DNA of 64,000 nucleotides from Trichomonas vaginalis G3 (Eukaryota > Parabasalia > Trichomonadida > Trichomonadidae): NCBI RefSeq assembly GCF_026262505.1, contig NC_067207.1:21172082-21236081 (forward strand), given 5' to 3'. The notes beneath the pieces are model-generated. The model worked only from the letters and a program-made list of their open reading frames with translations. It had not been told where the DNA came from and ran no database searches. A program made the translations under genes and the position numbers. This document shows, piece after piece, positions 11,407 to 21,364 of the stretch (within the stretch, counting starts at the first letter, position 1; the number at the start of each line of letters is the position of its first letter).

Positions 11407-11441
11407 GGCGAAATTGGCGCCCTTCGGACGCCAATTTCGCC
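11407..11441. repeat. GC-rich 13-bp perfect hairpin
   Basis: GGCGAAATTGGCG (11407-11419) pairs with CGCCAATTTCGCC (11429-11441) around a 9-nt loop. It stands out from its AT-rich surroundings. It could be a transcription end or cruciform element between the convergent TPR and surface-protein genes (inference). Confidence 0.8.
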
Positions 11442-11605
11442 GGAAATTTTTTAAGAATTGCCAAAATGACCTCAGAATTGCCAAGTCTGCATCCTTAGTT
11501 CTTAAGATTACTTCTTGATGCAATATTAAATCATAGCGTTTTAAAAATGTAAAATGTTTACTAAGACGAACAGAGGTGATAAAAGAATGATATCCAGTTC
11601 GATGT

Positions 11606-13519
11606 TTAGATGTTATTTATGCCTTGACCAAAGGCAAAAATAACTTTGATTCTTTTATATCGCTTTCTGTGTTCTATTTTCTCCTCATCCAATACGCAAT
11701 TTGGATTACGTGTTTTACTTGGAGTTTCTAATGGAGTGAGAACTGGTGTATATTCAGGTGTTTCATTAGCCGTGATAAATGGTGTTTCATTAACAGTACC
11801 CACAGGGGTTATTTCAGGAGTTTGCGCAAACGTAATTACGGGTGTTTCGTGAGCTGTCATGTGTACAGTTGAAAGCACTGTAAGATAAGGAGTTCGAAAA
11901 AATGTTTCATCTGGTGTGTATGCTGCTGTCTCATGAGGAGTTTTTATATTTGTAATGCTTGGAGTTATATAAGGTGTATCATTAGGGGTTATGGCCATAG
12001 TTATATATGGGGTATTCATTGGTGTTTCTTTAGCAGAGAGTTCTGGTGTGATGTTTGGAGTATTTCCTGGTGTTTCTTTGGCAGTATTATAAGCTGTTGA
12101 AAAAGGTGTCTCAGCTACTGTTTGATGAGCTGTTTCAAATGCTGAAGTAAATGGTGTCTCACATGCAGTTTGATAAGCTGTTGAAAATGGTGTCATAGAA
12201 GCAGTTTGATAAACTGTTGAAAATGCAGTTGAATATGGAGTATCAAAAACTGTTTGATAAACTGTTGTATATGGAGTTTCATAGACAGTTTGATAAGGCG
12301 TCTCAAATACAGTGGTGTATGGTGTCTCATATGCTGTACTTGAGGCGGTTGAACTTGGAGTGTCAAATGCAGTTTCAGCAGCAGTTGAATGAACTGTTGT
12401 ATATGGTGTCTCATATGCTGTTGTTGATGCTGTTGAGAATGGAGTTTCAAAAACTGTTTCAGCAGCTGTTGAATGAGCTGTTGTATATGGTGTCTCATAT
12501 GCTGTTGAAACTGCAGTAGAAAATGGTGTCTCATATGCTGTTGAAACTGCAGTAGAAAATGGTGTTTCATATGCTGTTACATAATGTGTGACTATAATTG
12601 TTCTATATATTGGTGTTGGAATATATTCAGCATATGGAGGTCCATCTAATGGTATTTGTTGGTATCTGTATTGACGATTGGAATCACCAAGAGGGTTATG
12701 AATATTAAAATCTATCTGCGGAATGCCTTCACCTTTTGTCTTTGAATAGGAATCACCAAAATTGACATTGTACTTGTTATTTGAAGTAAAATCTGTAAAT
12801 AAGGATGAATAGACTGTAACAGATGATGACTGTAATGAAATGTCCATTTCATTATAAGCGAAACCACAATTTGAAATAGAAGCTGAGCATCCTCTTAATA
12901 CCAAAGCATTATTTTTGTTTTTGTAGAAAAGAGCATCTCTTAGAATATTTCCATTCATGTTCTCTAGGTATAAAGCTCCGGAGTAATAAGATGTACTGTC
13001 AATGCAATAACAATTTGCAAATACATTTGCATTTAAGCTAACAATGTTTAGCATTTGTAGGGATGGTGAACTATATGATGAGTTTAAAAATCTGATCTCG
13101 CATCTTCGTCCATCAATACCAAAATATCCATTATTAACTCCACTAATTGCAACGTTATCGATTTTGGTTATCTCGGATGGGTTTGTTATTACGTGGAGAA
13201 CTGCTCCATTAGTTGCAGTTGCAACACAATTTTTGAAGCAAAAATTTGATAACTCAATTCTTTGAGCATTATTAGCATAAATAACACCTTCACTTGATGT
13301 TTGGCAATTGTACATTGAACAATGTTCCATTTTCAGCATATACTTCGCTGAATTAATAATATATTTTCCATAATGATTAATGTTACTAAAGGTGACGTAT
13401 TGGAAAAGATAATGCTGAGTATTCGCATTATATGGATTTCCATTTAGTGTGGATTGTGTTATTTCTCTGTTACTATCTGTATAATCGGCTTTAAGGAAGA
13501 CGATTAGATAGCTAAACAT
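11606..13519 (-). CDS. Surface protein: beta-helix head plus threonine tetrad stalk
   Basis: A 637-residue protein. A short hydrophobic N-terminus (MFSYLIVFLKA) may be a signal peptide. Residues to about 300 resemble right-handed beta-helix (Pmp-like) repeats, with ladders such as LSNFCFKNCVATATNGAVLH and ISNCGFAYNEMDIS. From THYV onward about 295 residues follow a strict four-residue period with Thr first (two tetrads have Ser), for example TAYE-TPFS-TAVS. The last ~35 residues are basic (HRKRYKRIKV). Trichomonads have large families of Pmp/BspA-like surface proteins with Thr/Pro stalks. No C-terminal membrane helix is visible before the basic tail, which is unusual; it may be secreted or truncated. 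Confidence 0.75.
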   Translation of the reverse strand: MFSYLIVFLKADYTDSNREITQSTLNGNPYNANTQHYLFQYVTFSNINHYGKYIINSAKYMLKMEHCSMYNCQTSSEGVIYANNAQRIELSNFCFKNCVATATNGAVLHVITNPSEITKIDNVAISGVNNGYFGIDGRRCEIRFLNSSYSSPSLQMLNIVSLNANVFANCYCIDSTSYYSGALYLENMNGNILRDALFYKNKNNALVLRGCSASISNCGFAYNEMDISLQSSSVTVYSSLFTDFTSNNKYNVNFGDSYSKTKGEGIPQIDFNIHNPLGDSNRQYRYQQIPLDGPPYAEYIPTPIYRTIIVTHYVTAYETPFSTAVSTAYETPFSTAVSTAYETPYTTAHSTAAETVFETPFSTASTTAYETPYTTVHSTAAETAFDTPSSTASSTAYETPYTTVFETPYQTVYETPYTTVYQTVFDTPYSTAFSTVYQTASMTPFSTAYQTACETPFTSAFETAHQTVAETPFSTAYNTAKETPGNTPNITPELSAKETPMNTPYITMAITPNDTPYITPSITNIKTPHETAAYTPDETFFRTPYLTVLSTVHMTAHETPVITFAQTPEITPVGTVNETPFITANETPEYTPVLTPLETPSKTRNPNCVLDEEKIEHRKRYKRIKVIFAFGQGINNI

Positions 13520-14086
13520 AATGAACCTGTACTGGGTTTGAATGCCCTTTCAATTTTTACATCATATGAAAAAAATTGAATATGGTTCAGAAAAGCTTTT
13601 GATCCAATTTACAATTTTAATATATGAATTAGCTTACACATCATGAGGTAGTGAAAAATTAATTTGGCTAATGTTAAAGGAATTTGAAAAGAATTCAATT
13701 GTAAGATTTGAAAAGTTCTACCGGGAAAAACTTGATTTAACATTTTTTCCGATGAATTCTAAATTAATAGATGGAGTATATGTGATTGGAGATTAAATAC
13801 ATTTCAAAGGATTATCGTTTGATTCGCGAGTTACTTTGTTTATTAACAAAAATTCATCAAGGACTATATTGTTGTGGTAGGTTGGAGTACAATGTCATTA
13901 AAATTTGTTTTCAAAGGAATAACACCGCATCCTTTCAATTGTATTTGATAAAAAGCATTCAAAAAAAAGTTAACAATTCAATTGAAACGCTATTGAAAAA
14001 GGTCGAAGGACAGTAAACTTCGAATTTACAATATGTTTACTATTTTATACTAGCATTCTTGTCATATTCCTGAATTAATTCATTAA
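13520..14086. other. Intergenic stretch, nothing recognised
   Basis: Promoter side of the surface-protein gene. An apparent 76-residue plus-strand frame near 13.79-14.02 kb lacks an ATG at its start and has no recognisable feature. Confidence 0.5.
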
Positions 14087-16360
14087 GGATACCCTTACGT
14101 GTCAGATTTTTTGCGCATACGAAGAAGTCATGCTAGACATGAGCTATAAACCTGAAATTTTAGCAACATATTTAAAACTTTTTAAACTACAATAGACTTT
14201 AATATTCAAGAACAAAAATATTCTTTTTAGAAATTACATAATTATTTTATGTGAAATCTATATAAAAACATATTTTGCGAGCGTAACTTTTTTCTTTATA
14301 AGCACCTTATATGACTGATAAACTGTGAAGGCACATAATTGTTAATTCATAGAGTTGATATGTTTCCAAAATTGAGAGGAAATTTGAAAATTGAATACCC
14401 TTTCAATTCAATTTTCAAAAGATATCAGCTCCTTCAATAATTGAAGGACGATTTTGATCATTTGCTCTTAAAACAAGTATGCCATGGAGAAAAAAGTTAC
14501 GCTCGCAAATCTGAAATATAACTATCATATAAAAAAATTAAATTTCTAATTTTTTACTCTATAGATATTATTGGCCACTTGTGTAATGCATAAAAGTTTA
14601 TGTCATATGCATACATTTGGAAGTATGGGAGACGAGGGAAATTACTTCTATGAGGGACTAGGATTTTTAAAAATTTCTCTATCGGACTCACCATTCAATT
14701 TCTCGAAAATTAAAAAAAATCAATAATAGCTAAAATGTATTATGCATAACAAATTTTAATGTTACACGGTATTTTTTGAACTTCATGACATGAATTTTCT
14801 TTATATTATTTTTTTTTTTGGATTTTCTATGATTTATGCGATAGGCTGGAACAACATTGTAAGTGCAATGATATCATTTATAGAGAAATCTAAAACTTCA
14901 GCATTCAGAACTCGCAACCACAAAAATATTCATTTGCTAAGTAAGTAAAGTTGATTAAGTTCGACACTTAGCTTTTATACGTAAAACCAAGTGTGTATTG
15001 TTATTTCTTGTTAAATTATTGAGAAAAAAATAAATTGTAAGAGAAACGATACTGATTATTGAAATAATATTGAGGGTAGCTGCAGATTTCTTCATTAACA
15101 TGCCGGAAATTTGTTAATCTTGGTTTTCTATCATAAAATCTGTCGAAGAATCTAAAAACGGAGATATGAAATAGAGATCATGTAAATCTAGAGTATCCTG
15201 TCAGAAAAATAGACTAAGCATGTAACCCTTTTTTGGTCATAAACACTTTTTACCACTTAGTCATACAGATGATCATTAAATTTAAACGAGCACTTTTTGT
15301 CAGAATTTATTCTTTTACAAAGACAGAAGATTTTAGTATTATTTAATATTAGTGCTGTAGCAAAATTCAAAAAACGGTGAAAATTCAGTGAATTTGTGAA
15401 TTCACATTTTTTTTCGACATTTTTCTTGATATATCCATACACATTAAGAACACAGCTTTGATACGCTTAAAAAAGCATATTTCATATGAAATTGTTAAAG
15501 AAATAAACAATTTATATAAAAATTGCACTTATGGGCAGTTTAGATATATAATTTATATATAACATATATACAAATCCATAGACAAAGTGCAATAACTACA
15601 ATGTTGTAGAAAATTACAGCAGAAATACTGACTTTTTGAAGGATAATAAGAATTCTTCTAAATGTTGTATTTTTATAATTTGATTGATTTTTTTACTATT
15701 TCATTAATCTTTTATGAATAATAATTATTTTTAATATATGTGCTATTAAAATTTCAAATTTTGACTAATATATCTAAGTTATCTGAACGAAACATTTAGA
15801 AAATATCATACTTACATTGAAATAGCAAGTAGAGCATATTAATAGCAAGTTTCTTGGCTTTATATCTATCATCTATTGTTGTTTGATCAAACAAAATTCA
15901 CTCTATTATATGGTGTCAATTAATTAAAACAATTTTTAATAGTTATTTATTTAGTGCGAATAAGTGCAAACTCATAAATGAATAACTTAATAGTAGAAAT
16001 GAATTATCTGATATAAATCTCACATTTTGTCCATCAGAAATACTTTAATTGCATACGCATAACTATTAGTAATACGTCTGGAGTGTCAATTAATAACAAT
16101 CCCACAACAAGTAAAATTCAGATTTTTATTAAACTTATTTTTTCCTAAAAGTTTTCTCAAATTACTATATATACATATGTGGATAAAATAATAGTAATAT
16201 TGTAAAAAATTAGATAATTTTTTTTATTTGAGAACCTCTCAAAAGTTCATTCAATTTATCAATTGTTTCAGTTTGATGTATATTCATTTCTGGAGCCTAA
16301 AACTTTAGCAATCATGACAATATCATATTCTCTTTCTAACTACGCAATGTAAGGGTATCC
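14087..16360. mobile_element. TTAA-flanked 2.27-kb DNA element, intergenic copy
   Basis: The element is bounded by TTAA at 14083-14086 and 16361-16364, with matching ends GGATACCCTTAC and GTAAGGGTATCC. An almost identical copy lies at 52673-54943 inside the Maverick capsid gene, also flanked by TTAA. TTAA duplications are typical of the piggyBac superfamily, but no transposase is visible: the longest internal frame is about 60 residues. It is therefore probably a non-autonomous element moved by an enzyme encoded elsewhere (inference). Confidence 0.85.
14274..14509. repeat. Nested 236-bp segment with 21-bp inverted ends
   Basis: TTTGCGAGCGTAACTTTTTT (14274-14293, plus one more base) is matched by its reverse complement ending at 14509. 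The same structure is in the other TTAA element at about 52859-53094. It may be an older small inverted-repeat element that landed inside the larger one, or a structural part of it. Confidence 0.75.
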
Positions 16361-17130
16361 TTAAATTTAAAATTCATTAAATCAAAAATTCGTCATAATT
16401 CAGAATATCAACATGTTGTTGGTATTGTATCAAAGAGTCAAATGACAGCATTATTCTTTTGTTTTTTTCATTTTTCCCAAAAATATATTTAATCGGAATA
16501 TATTTCAGATCTGTATTAATCATGCATTTATTACAGCTGGTATTTTTCAACCATTCTGCAATATAATCATATTGAATTTCGGATTTAATAAAAAATATAT
16601 ATTAAAAAATTGTTGGAGTATCAACTCGTTGTACATTTGAATGATACTAATTCTTAGATGTGAATAGTAATTCGTGAACAACTTGGTCAGATGCCGGGTT
16701 TTTGGTTCAATTTTTTTGTGATTCAAGTGAAAAATAGTAATTAGCTATAGTATATGTATACATGTCTAGTAAGGATGTGTTCCATAGGGTTTAAAAGTAA
16801 TAATTAAAAGGTTGATTTTTCTTTACAATTTAAATTTCAAGAAGTAAAAGGAGATTGTTGGTATATGAGTTCTTGATGACTAACAAATACCGAAACATGT
16901 CAATTGAAGTTGACATTCAGTGCTTATTCCCCATAAGTCTCCAAAGCCATTGAAATTGTGAGGTTTACATCGAAATTTTTTCGAAAAAATGGGAAATTAA
17001 AATGCAATGATTTTATGATAAATAGATATTATTATATTAATTAATGCTATTTGTATCATGAAATTGGGATTTCATCAAAACTATGCACTTCCTCGGGGGA
17101 ATTTTTAAACGGTCACTCAATTTGATTTTG
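16361..17130. other. Intergenic stretch upstream of SMC4
   Basis: AT-rich promoter region. Just upstream of the chosen SMC4 start, TCACTCAATTTGATTTTG precedes the ATG and contains TCA-type initiator candidates. Nothing else was recognised. Confidence 0.5.
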
Positions 17131-20100
17131 ATGGAAGGGCAGGAAGAAAGACTAATTATCAAGAGCATTCAAGTTGAAAATTTCAAGAGCTATGCCGGCC
17201 TGAAAGATATTGGCCCTTTTCATCCAAGTTTTACAAGTATTGTCGGTCCCAACGGGTCTGGTAAATCGAATGTCATTGATGCAATGCTATTTGTCTTCGG
17301 CTACAAAGCACGCCATATGAGACAAAACGTCCTGAAAGATTTAATCCACAAAAGTACAAAATATCCGAATTTAACTAAAGCATCTGTCAAAGTTATCTTC
17401 GCAAAGTACATTGGTGAAGAAGAAGTTCCCAACAGTGAATTTTCTATCGGTAGAGATGTCAGAACAAACGCAGCATCCAACTATTATTGGAATGATCGTT
17501 CCTCATCATACACAGAAATCACCAAGTTCTTGAAGTCAGTTGGAATTGACTTAGACCACAACAGATTTTTAATCTTACAAGGCGAAGTTGGCTCCATTGC
17601 CCAGATGAAGCCAAAAGCAACGAATCAGAACTCCGTAGGCTTATTAGACTACATTGAAGATGTCATTGGTACAAGCGAATACGTCGAACCCATCCAAAAC
17701 AAAGAGAAAGAGATTGCCCAGATCAATATAACAAGAGATGAAGCAATTGGTCGCATGACACATGCCAAGAAAGAGAGAGATGTCCTTGAAGACTCCAAAA
17801 ACGAAGCAGAACAATACCTCGAATGGCAAAATACCATAAAAATTTTGCATGCAGCACAAATCAACAACAAAAAGGAAGGATTAAGGATGAAGATTGTCGA
17901 AGACCAGAAGATAGTTAAAGAAGTCAATGAAGCACACGCCAAAATGCTTGACAGTCATAAAGAAGACCGTGCGAAGTATGATGCCAAAATTCAAGAAAAA
18001 AATTTAGTTGAAAAACAACTTGAAAGGCAGAAAAACAGTGTCAATGATCAAAGTAAAAAGGTCAGAGGGTCAAAGAACAAAAATGCCGAATTAGATTTGA
18101 AATCCAAATCATTAAATTCTACAAAAGATCAATTAGAAAAAGACAAGAACAAGATGCTTAAAGATGTCGTTGAAAGTAAACGCCAAATAGATGTTCTCCA
18201 GAAAACAATCGAGAATTCTGAGTCAGAATTATCAGAAAAACAAAAAGAATACGATAGAACTAAAGAAGAAATGGAGAAACTCTATCAAAACACAAAAGAT
18301 GAAACAACAAAACTTCAATTGGATTTGACAATGTGTCAAACGGTTTTGTCAGAAAAGAATGAAGCAGAATTAACATTAAACACTGAATACATGTCATACA
18401 AGAACGAATTGAAGTCAATAAACCTTGCACAAGAAGAAAACAAGAAGTTAAATGAAAAATTAAACCAGGAACTTGAAAAAGCAAAATCGGATTTATCCCA
18501 AAAAATTGAAGAAGAAAAAACCTTAAATGGAAAAAGTGACATAGAAGAAAAAACGTTAAATTCTTTGAAAGAAAAATTAGAAGATAAAAAGAAAGAATAC
18601 GAGAATCTGCAGCAAGAAAGAAGAACAGTATTTGTGAAATACCAAGAACTTGAAAATAACGTACAAAGAAACCGTCAAAAGAATAAACTTGTTGAAGGTT
18701 TAGAAGATTTCAAAAAACGAGAAAATATTGAGGGCTTATTTGGTCGAGTCGGTTCCTTAGGTACTATTGATAAAAAGTATGATGTCGCAATTACATATGC
18801 AGCAGGAAATGGATTAGATTTCATTGTTGTTGATACTGATGAAACGGCAAAAAGATGTTTGAATGAATTAAGACAGAAAAACTTGGGAAGAACAACTTTC
18901 ATCTGTTTGAACAAAATCAAGAAATTCCAGGATGATTTCAAAGCTCCGGAAGGAAGTCTCAGATTAATCGACTTAATACAAGTCAAAGATAAATCTCATG
19001 AAAAAGATTTTTTGAATGCTTTTTATTTCGTTCTCAAAAATACGTTAGTTTGTGAAACGATAGAAAAAGCCAAAGAAATCGGTTACGGTTTGAGACAAAG
19101 AGTTGTTACATTGCAAGGAGACTTGATTGAACCTGCTGGTACAATGACAGGTGGTGGAAGATCAAAACCAAGGTCAGGAGGTATGGATTTGGTTGATGAA
19201 AACGAAATTAAAAATCTTTCCCAGAATTTACATAATTTGGATGAAAAAATTCAAAATTTAAGGAGAGAAATCGACCAAATTTCCTCTCAAATTAGACAGC
19301 TAAATCCAGAACAATCAAAAATTGACTATGAAAAGTGTCAAATGGCAATTAACTCTTTGAATGAAACGGTTATGACGATAGAAAACCGTTTACAAACTTT
19401 GGTCAAACCGGAAATGTCAGAAGACGATAAAAACAGAATAATCGAACTAGAACAAAAAATGGCCGAAATTGAACCAAAATTAGAACAAGCAAAAAGTGAC
19501 GCAAAAAGTGCCAAACAAAAAGTTGATGAGTTACAGTCAAAAATTGCAGATGTTGGCGGAAATGAACTGAAAGCAATTAAAGTAAAAGTCCAAAGTTACA
19601 GGAATACTTTGAGTATGTTAAACAAAACAATTGCTGAGTCAAAACAAAAAATCAGTTCATTGGAAAACCAAATTTCCAAAAACGAAAAGAAAGTTGAAGA
19701 AAACAGAAAAGAAATCGAAGATTTAATACAAAAGATTTCTGATATTTCTCCTTTGTTGGCTGAAAGTTCTCAAGAATTAAATGAAAACAATGAAAAACTT
19801 GCAGAACTAAACAAAGAACTTCAACTCTTAGAAGACAAAATTGAAGTTTTCAAACAAGATATTGAAAAAATGAAAGAAAATTTGGATGAATATTCTCAAG
19901 AAATTGAAGAGTCAGAAAAACGTGTCAAAACCGCCGCCGATACACTTGAAGATGACACACAACTTTTAGAGAGATTAACAAAGAAACTTGGTGAATACAA
20001 TGTTGACCAAGAGAAGCTTTCCGAATGGGAAGATCGCGATGAACACGAGATCGAAATAGAAATCGCAAGTTACGAAGACAAAGTCAAAAGTACGAATGCG

Positions 20101-20739
20101 AATATCTCTGCAATTGACGAATATAAGAGGAAAGACGAGATCTATCAGCAAGAACTCGAATCCTTCCAGTCAATTGATAAACAGAGAAGTGAGTTGCAAA
20201 GGGAATATGAGAATTTGAGGCAGGAAAGACTTCTTAAGTTTTTGGATGGTTTCGAGAAAATTACAAAGAAACTCAAAGAAATTTATCAGATGCTCACTTT
20301 GGGAGGTGACGCAGAACTTGAGTTAGTTGATACTTTGGATCCTTTCTCTGAAGGAATTACGTTTTCCGTGAGACCGCCTGGAAAATCATGGAAACACATC
20401 GCGAATTTGAGTGGAGGAGAAAAAGCTTTGAGTAGTTTGGCTTTGGTTTTCTCTTTGCACCAGTTTAAGCCGACACCGCTTTATGTCATGGATGAAATTG
20501 ATGCGGCGTTCGACAACAACAACGTAATGATCATTGCTAACTACTTGAGAGAGAAAACAACTGATGCACAGTTTATTGTTGTAAGTAACAGAAATAATTT
20601 CTTCGAATGCGCGGACAGATTAGTTGGAATTTTCAAGAAAGAGGATTGTGCAACTGCTCTGATGATTGAACCAACGAAATTCGTGCCAAAGGACCAGAAT
20701 AATAATGAAGGTCATGAAACTGTTTTTATTCAAGAATAA
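17131..20739 (+). CDS. SMC4: SMC4, structural maintenance of chromosomes protein of condensin
   Basis: A 1202-residue ATPase of the SMC family, which pairs with SMC2 in condensin to compact chromosomes. The head begins RLIIKSIQVENFKSYAG with the Walker A motif GPNGSGKS at about residues 39-46. Two long coiled-coil arms flank a hinge at about 540-690 (GLFGRVGSLGTIDKKYDVA). The C-terminal head has the ABC signature LSGGEKALSS and Walker B LYVMDEIDAAFD. The phrase GPFHPSF and the MRQ..L.DLIHKS block after Walker A are SMC4-like. An in-frame ATG lies 48 bp upstream at 17083, but the family start, short predicted leader and TCA initiators favour 17131. Length is usual for the family. Confidence 0.93.
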   Translation: MEGQEERLIIKSIQVENFKSYAGLKDIGPFHPSFTSIVGPNGSGKSNVIDAMLFVFGYKARHMRQNVLKDLIHKSTKYPNLTKASVKVIFAKYIGEEEVPNSEFSIGRDVRTNAASNYYWNDRSSSYTEITKFLKSVGIDLDHNRFLILQGEVGSIAQMKPKATNQNSVGLLDYIEDVIGTSEYVEPIQNKEKEIAQINITRDEAIGRMTHAKKERDVLEDSKNEAEQYLEWQNTIKILHAAQINNKKEGLRMKIVEDQKIVKEVNEAHAKMLDSHKEDRAKYDAKIQEKNLVEKQLERQKNSVNDQSKKVRGSKNKNAELDLKSKSLNSTKDQLEKDKNKMLKDVVESKRQIDVLQKTIENSESELSEKQKEYDRTKEEMEKLYQNTKDETTKLQLDLTMCQTVLSEKNEAELTLNTEYMSYKNELKSINLAQEENKKLNEKLNQELEKAKSDLSQKIEEEKTLNGKSDIEEKTLNSLKEKLEDKKKEYENLQQERRTVFVKYQELENNVQRNRQKNKLVEGLEDFKKRENIEGLFGRVGSLGTIDKKYDVAITYAAGNGLDFIVVDTDETAKRCLNELRQKNLGRTTFICLNKIKKFQDDFKAPEGSLRLIDLIQVKDKSHEKDFLNAFYFVLKNTLVCETIEKAKEIGYGLRQRVVTLQGDLIEPAGTMTGGGRSKPRSGGMDLVDENEIKNLSQNLHNLDEKIQNLRREIDQISSQIRQLNPEQSKIDYEKCQMAINSLNETVMTIENRLQTLVKPEMSEDDKNRIIELEQKMAEIEPKLEQAKSDAKSAKQKVDELQSKIADVGGNELKAIKVKVQSYRNTLSMLNKTIAESKQKISSLENQISKNEKKVEENRKEIEDLIQKISDISPLLAESSQELNENNEKLAELNKELQLLEDKIEVFKQDIEKMKENLDEYSQEIEESEKRVKTAADTLEDDTQLLERLTKKLGEYNVDQEKLSEWEDRDEHEIEIEIASYEDKVKSTNANISAIDEYKRKDEIYQQELESFQSIDKQRSELQREYENLRQERLLKFLDGFEKITKKLKEIYQMLTLGGDAELELVDTLDPFSEGITFSVRPPGKSWKHIANLSGGEKALSSLALVFSLHQFKPTPLYVMDEIDAAFDNNNVMIIANYLREKTTDAQFIVVSNRNNFFECADRLVGIFKKEDCATALMIEPTKFVPKDQNNNEGHETVFIQE

Positions 20740-21364
20740 TTTATTATATTTTTTTATTTGTTAAAAAAATTATTTTAATAAATAATTCTTTTTGTTTTTT
20801 TCTAAACTTGAGATCATCTAACATAAACTTCCAATGGATAATTTTGCATGAGATTTGAGATAATGATTCCTCTTGATATTTTAGAATAATCTCTGTAGAC
20901 GATTTATCATTTGTCATAACTTTTGACAATGTCATTCACTGTCATATGTCAAAAAAATTGAGTGAATTTTAATCGTCCTTTTTTACTTTTTTTATAAAAA
21001 GAATGATCCATTAGAGACGGTATCTTTTTATCCATGCATTTATGTTATTTTTCCCTATCTTAATATAGGGATTTATTTCCCTTTAATATTCTACAGAGTA
21101 GGGGATATAAATAATTGTGAAGAATAGATTTGGACTTTCTCAATTTCAATCATAATCTCTCGAAGGAAGCATTAATATACTTTTGTAGAATGTCTAAGTA
21201 TAATAAGAATAAATTCATATTATAGCTTCAGAAAGTAATGTACTATTGTAGAAAAGAACAAAAAAAATATATTCTGTTTTCTATAATAGAAATTTTAGTT
21301 TAATGAGAGTGTGACAAAATGAAGTAAATAAAATCCTATATATTAATATAATGTTAGATATGTG
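20740..21364. other. Intergenic stretch between convergent genes
   Basis: AT-rich 3' regions of SMC4 (+) and an ankyrin gene (-). A minus-strand frame of 63 residues at 20744-20935 abuts the SMC4 stop and looks like chance. Nothing else was recognised. Confidence 0.55.

Larger units (their letters stand above)
10140..11605. other. Intergenic stretch with several short hairpins
   Basis: Noncoding DNA of about 1.46 kb. It contains a family of hairpins built on GGCAATT: 10497-10523 (AATTGCCAAGCTTGGCAATT), 10771-10821, a further copy at 10865-10883, and a GC-rich hairpin at 11407-11441. No gene was recognised; a 92-residue minus-strand frame near 10.3-10.56 kb spans one hairpin and looks like chance. 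Confidence 0.55.

Noticed and set aside
12193-12570. Frames rich in Gln/His/Leu across the surface-protein stalk
   Set aside because: They arise from the 12-bp DNA periodicity of the threonine tetrads read in another frame.
17083-17130. Upstream in-frame ATG giving SMC4 16 extra residues
   Set aside because: The extra residues have no match to the family, and TCA initiators lie between the two ATGs, so the second is more likely.
20744-20935. A 63-residue minus-strand frame directly after SMC4
   Set aside because: Lysine/isoleucine-rich AT-driven frame in a 3' region without any supporting feature.
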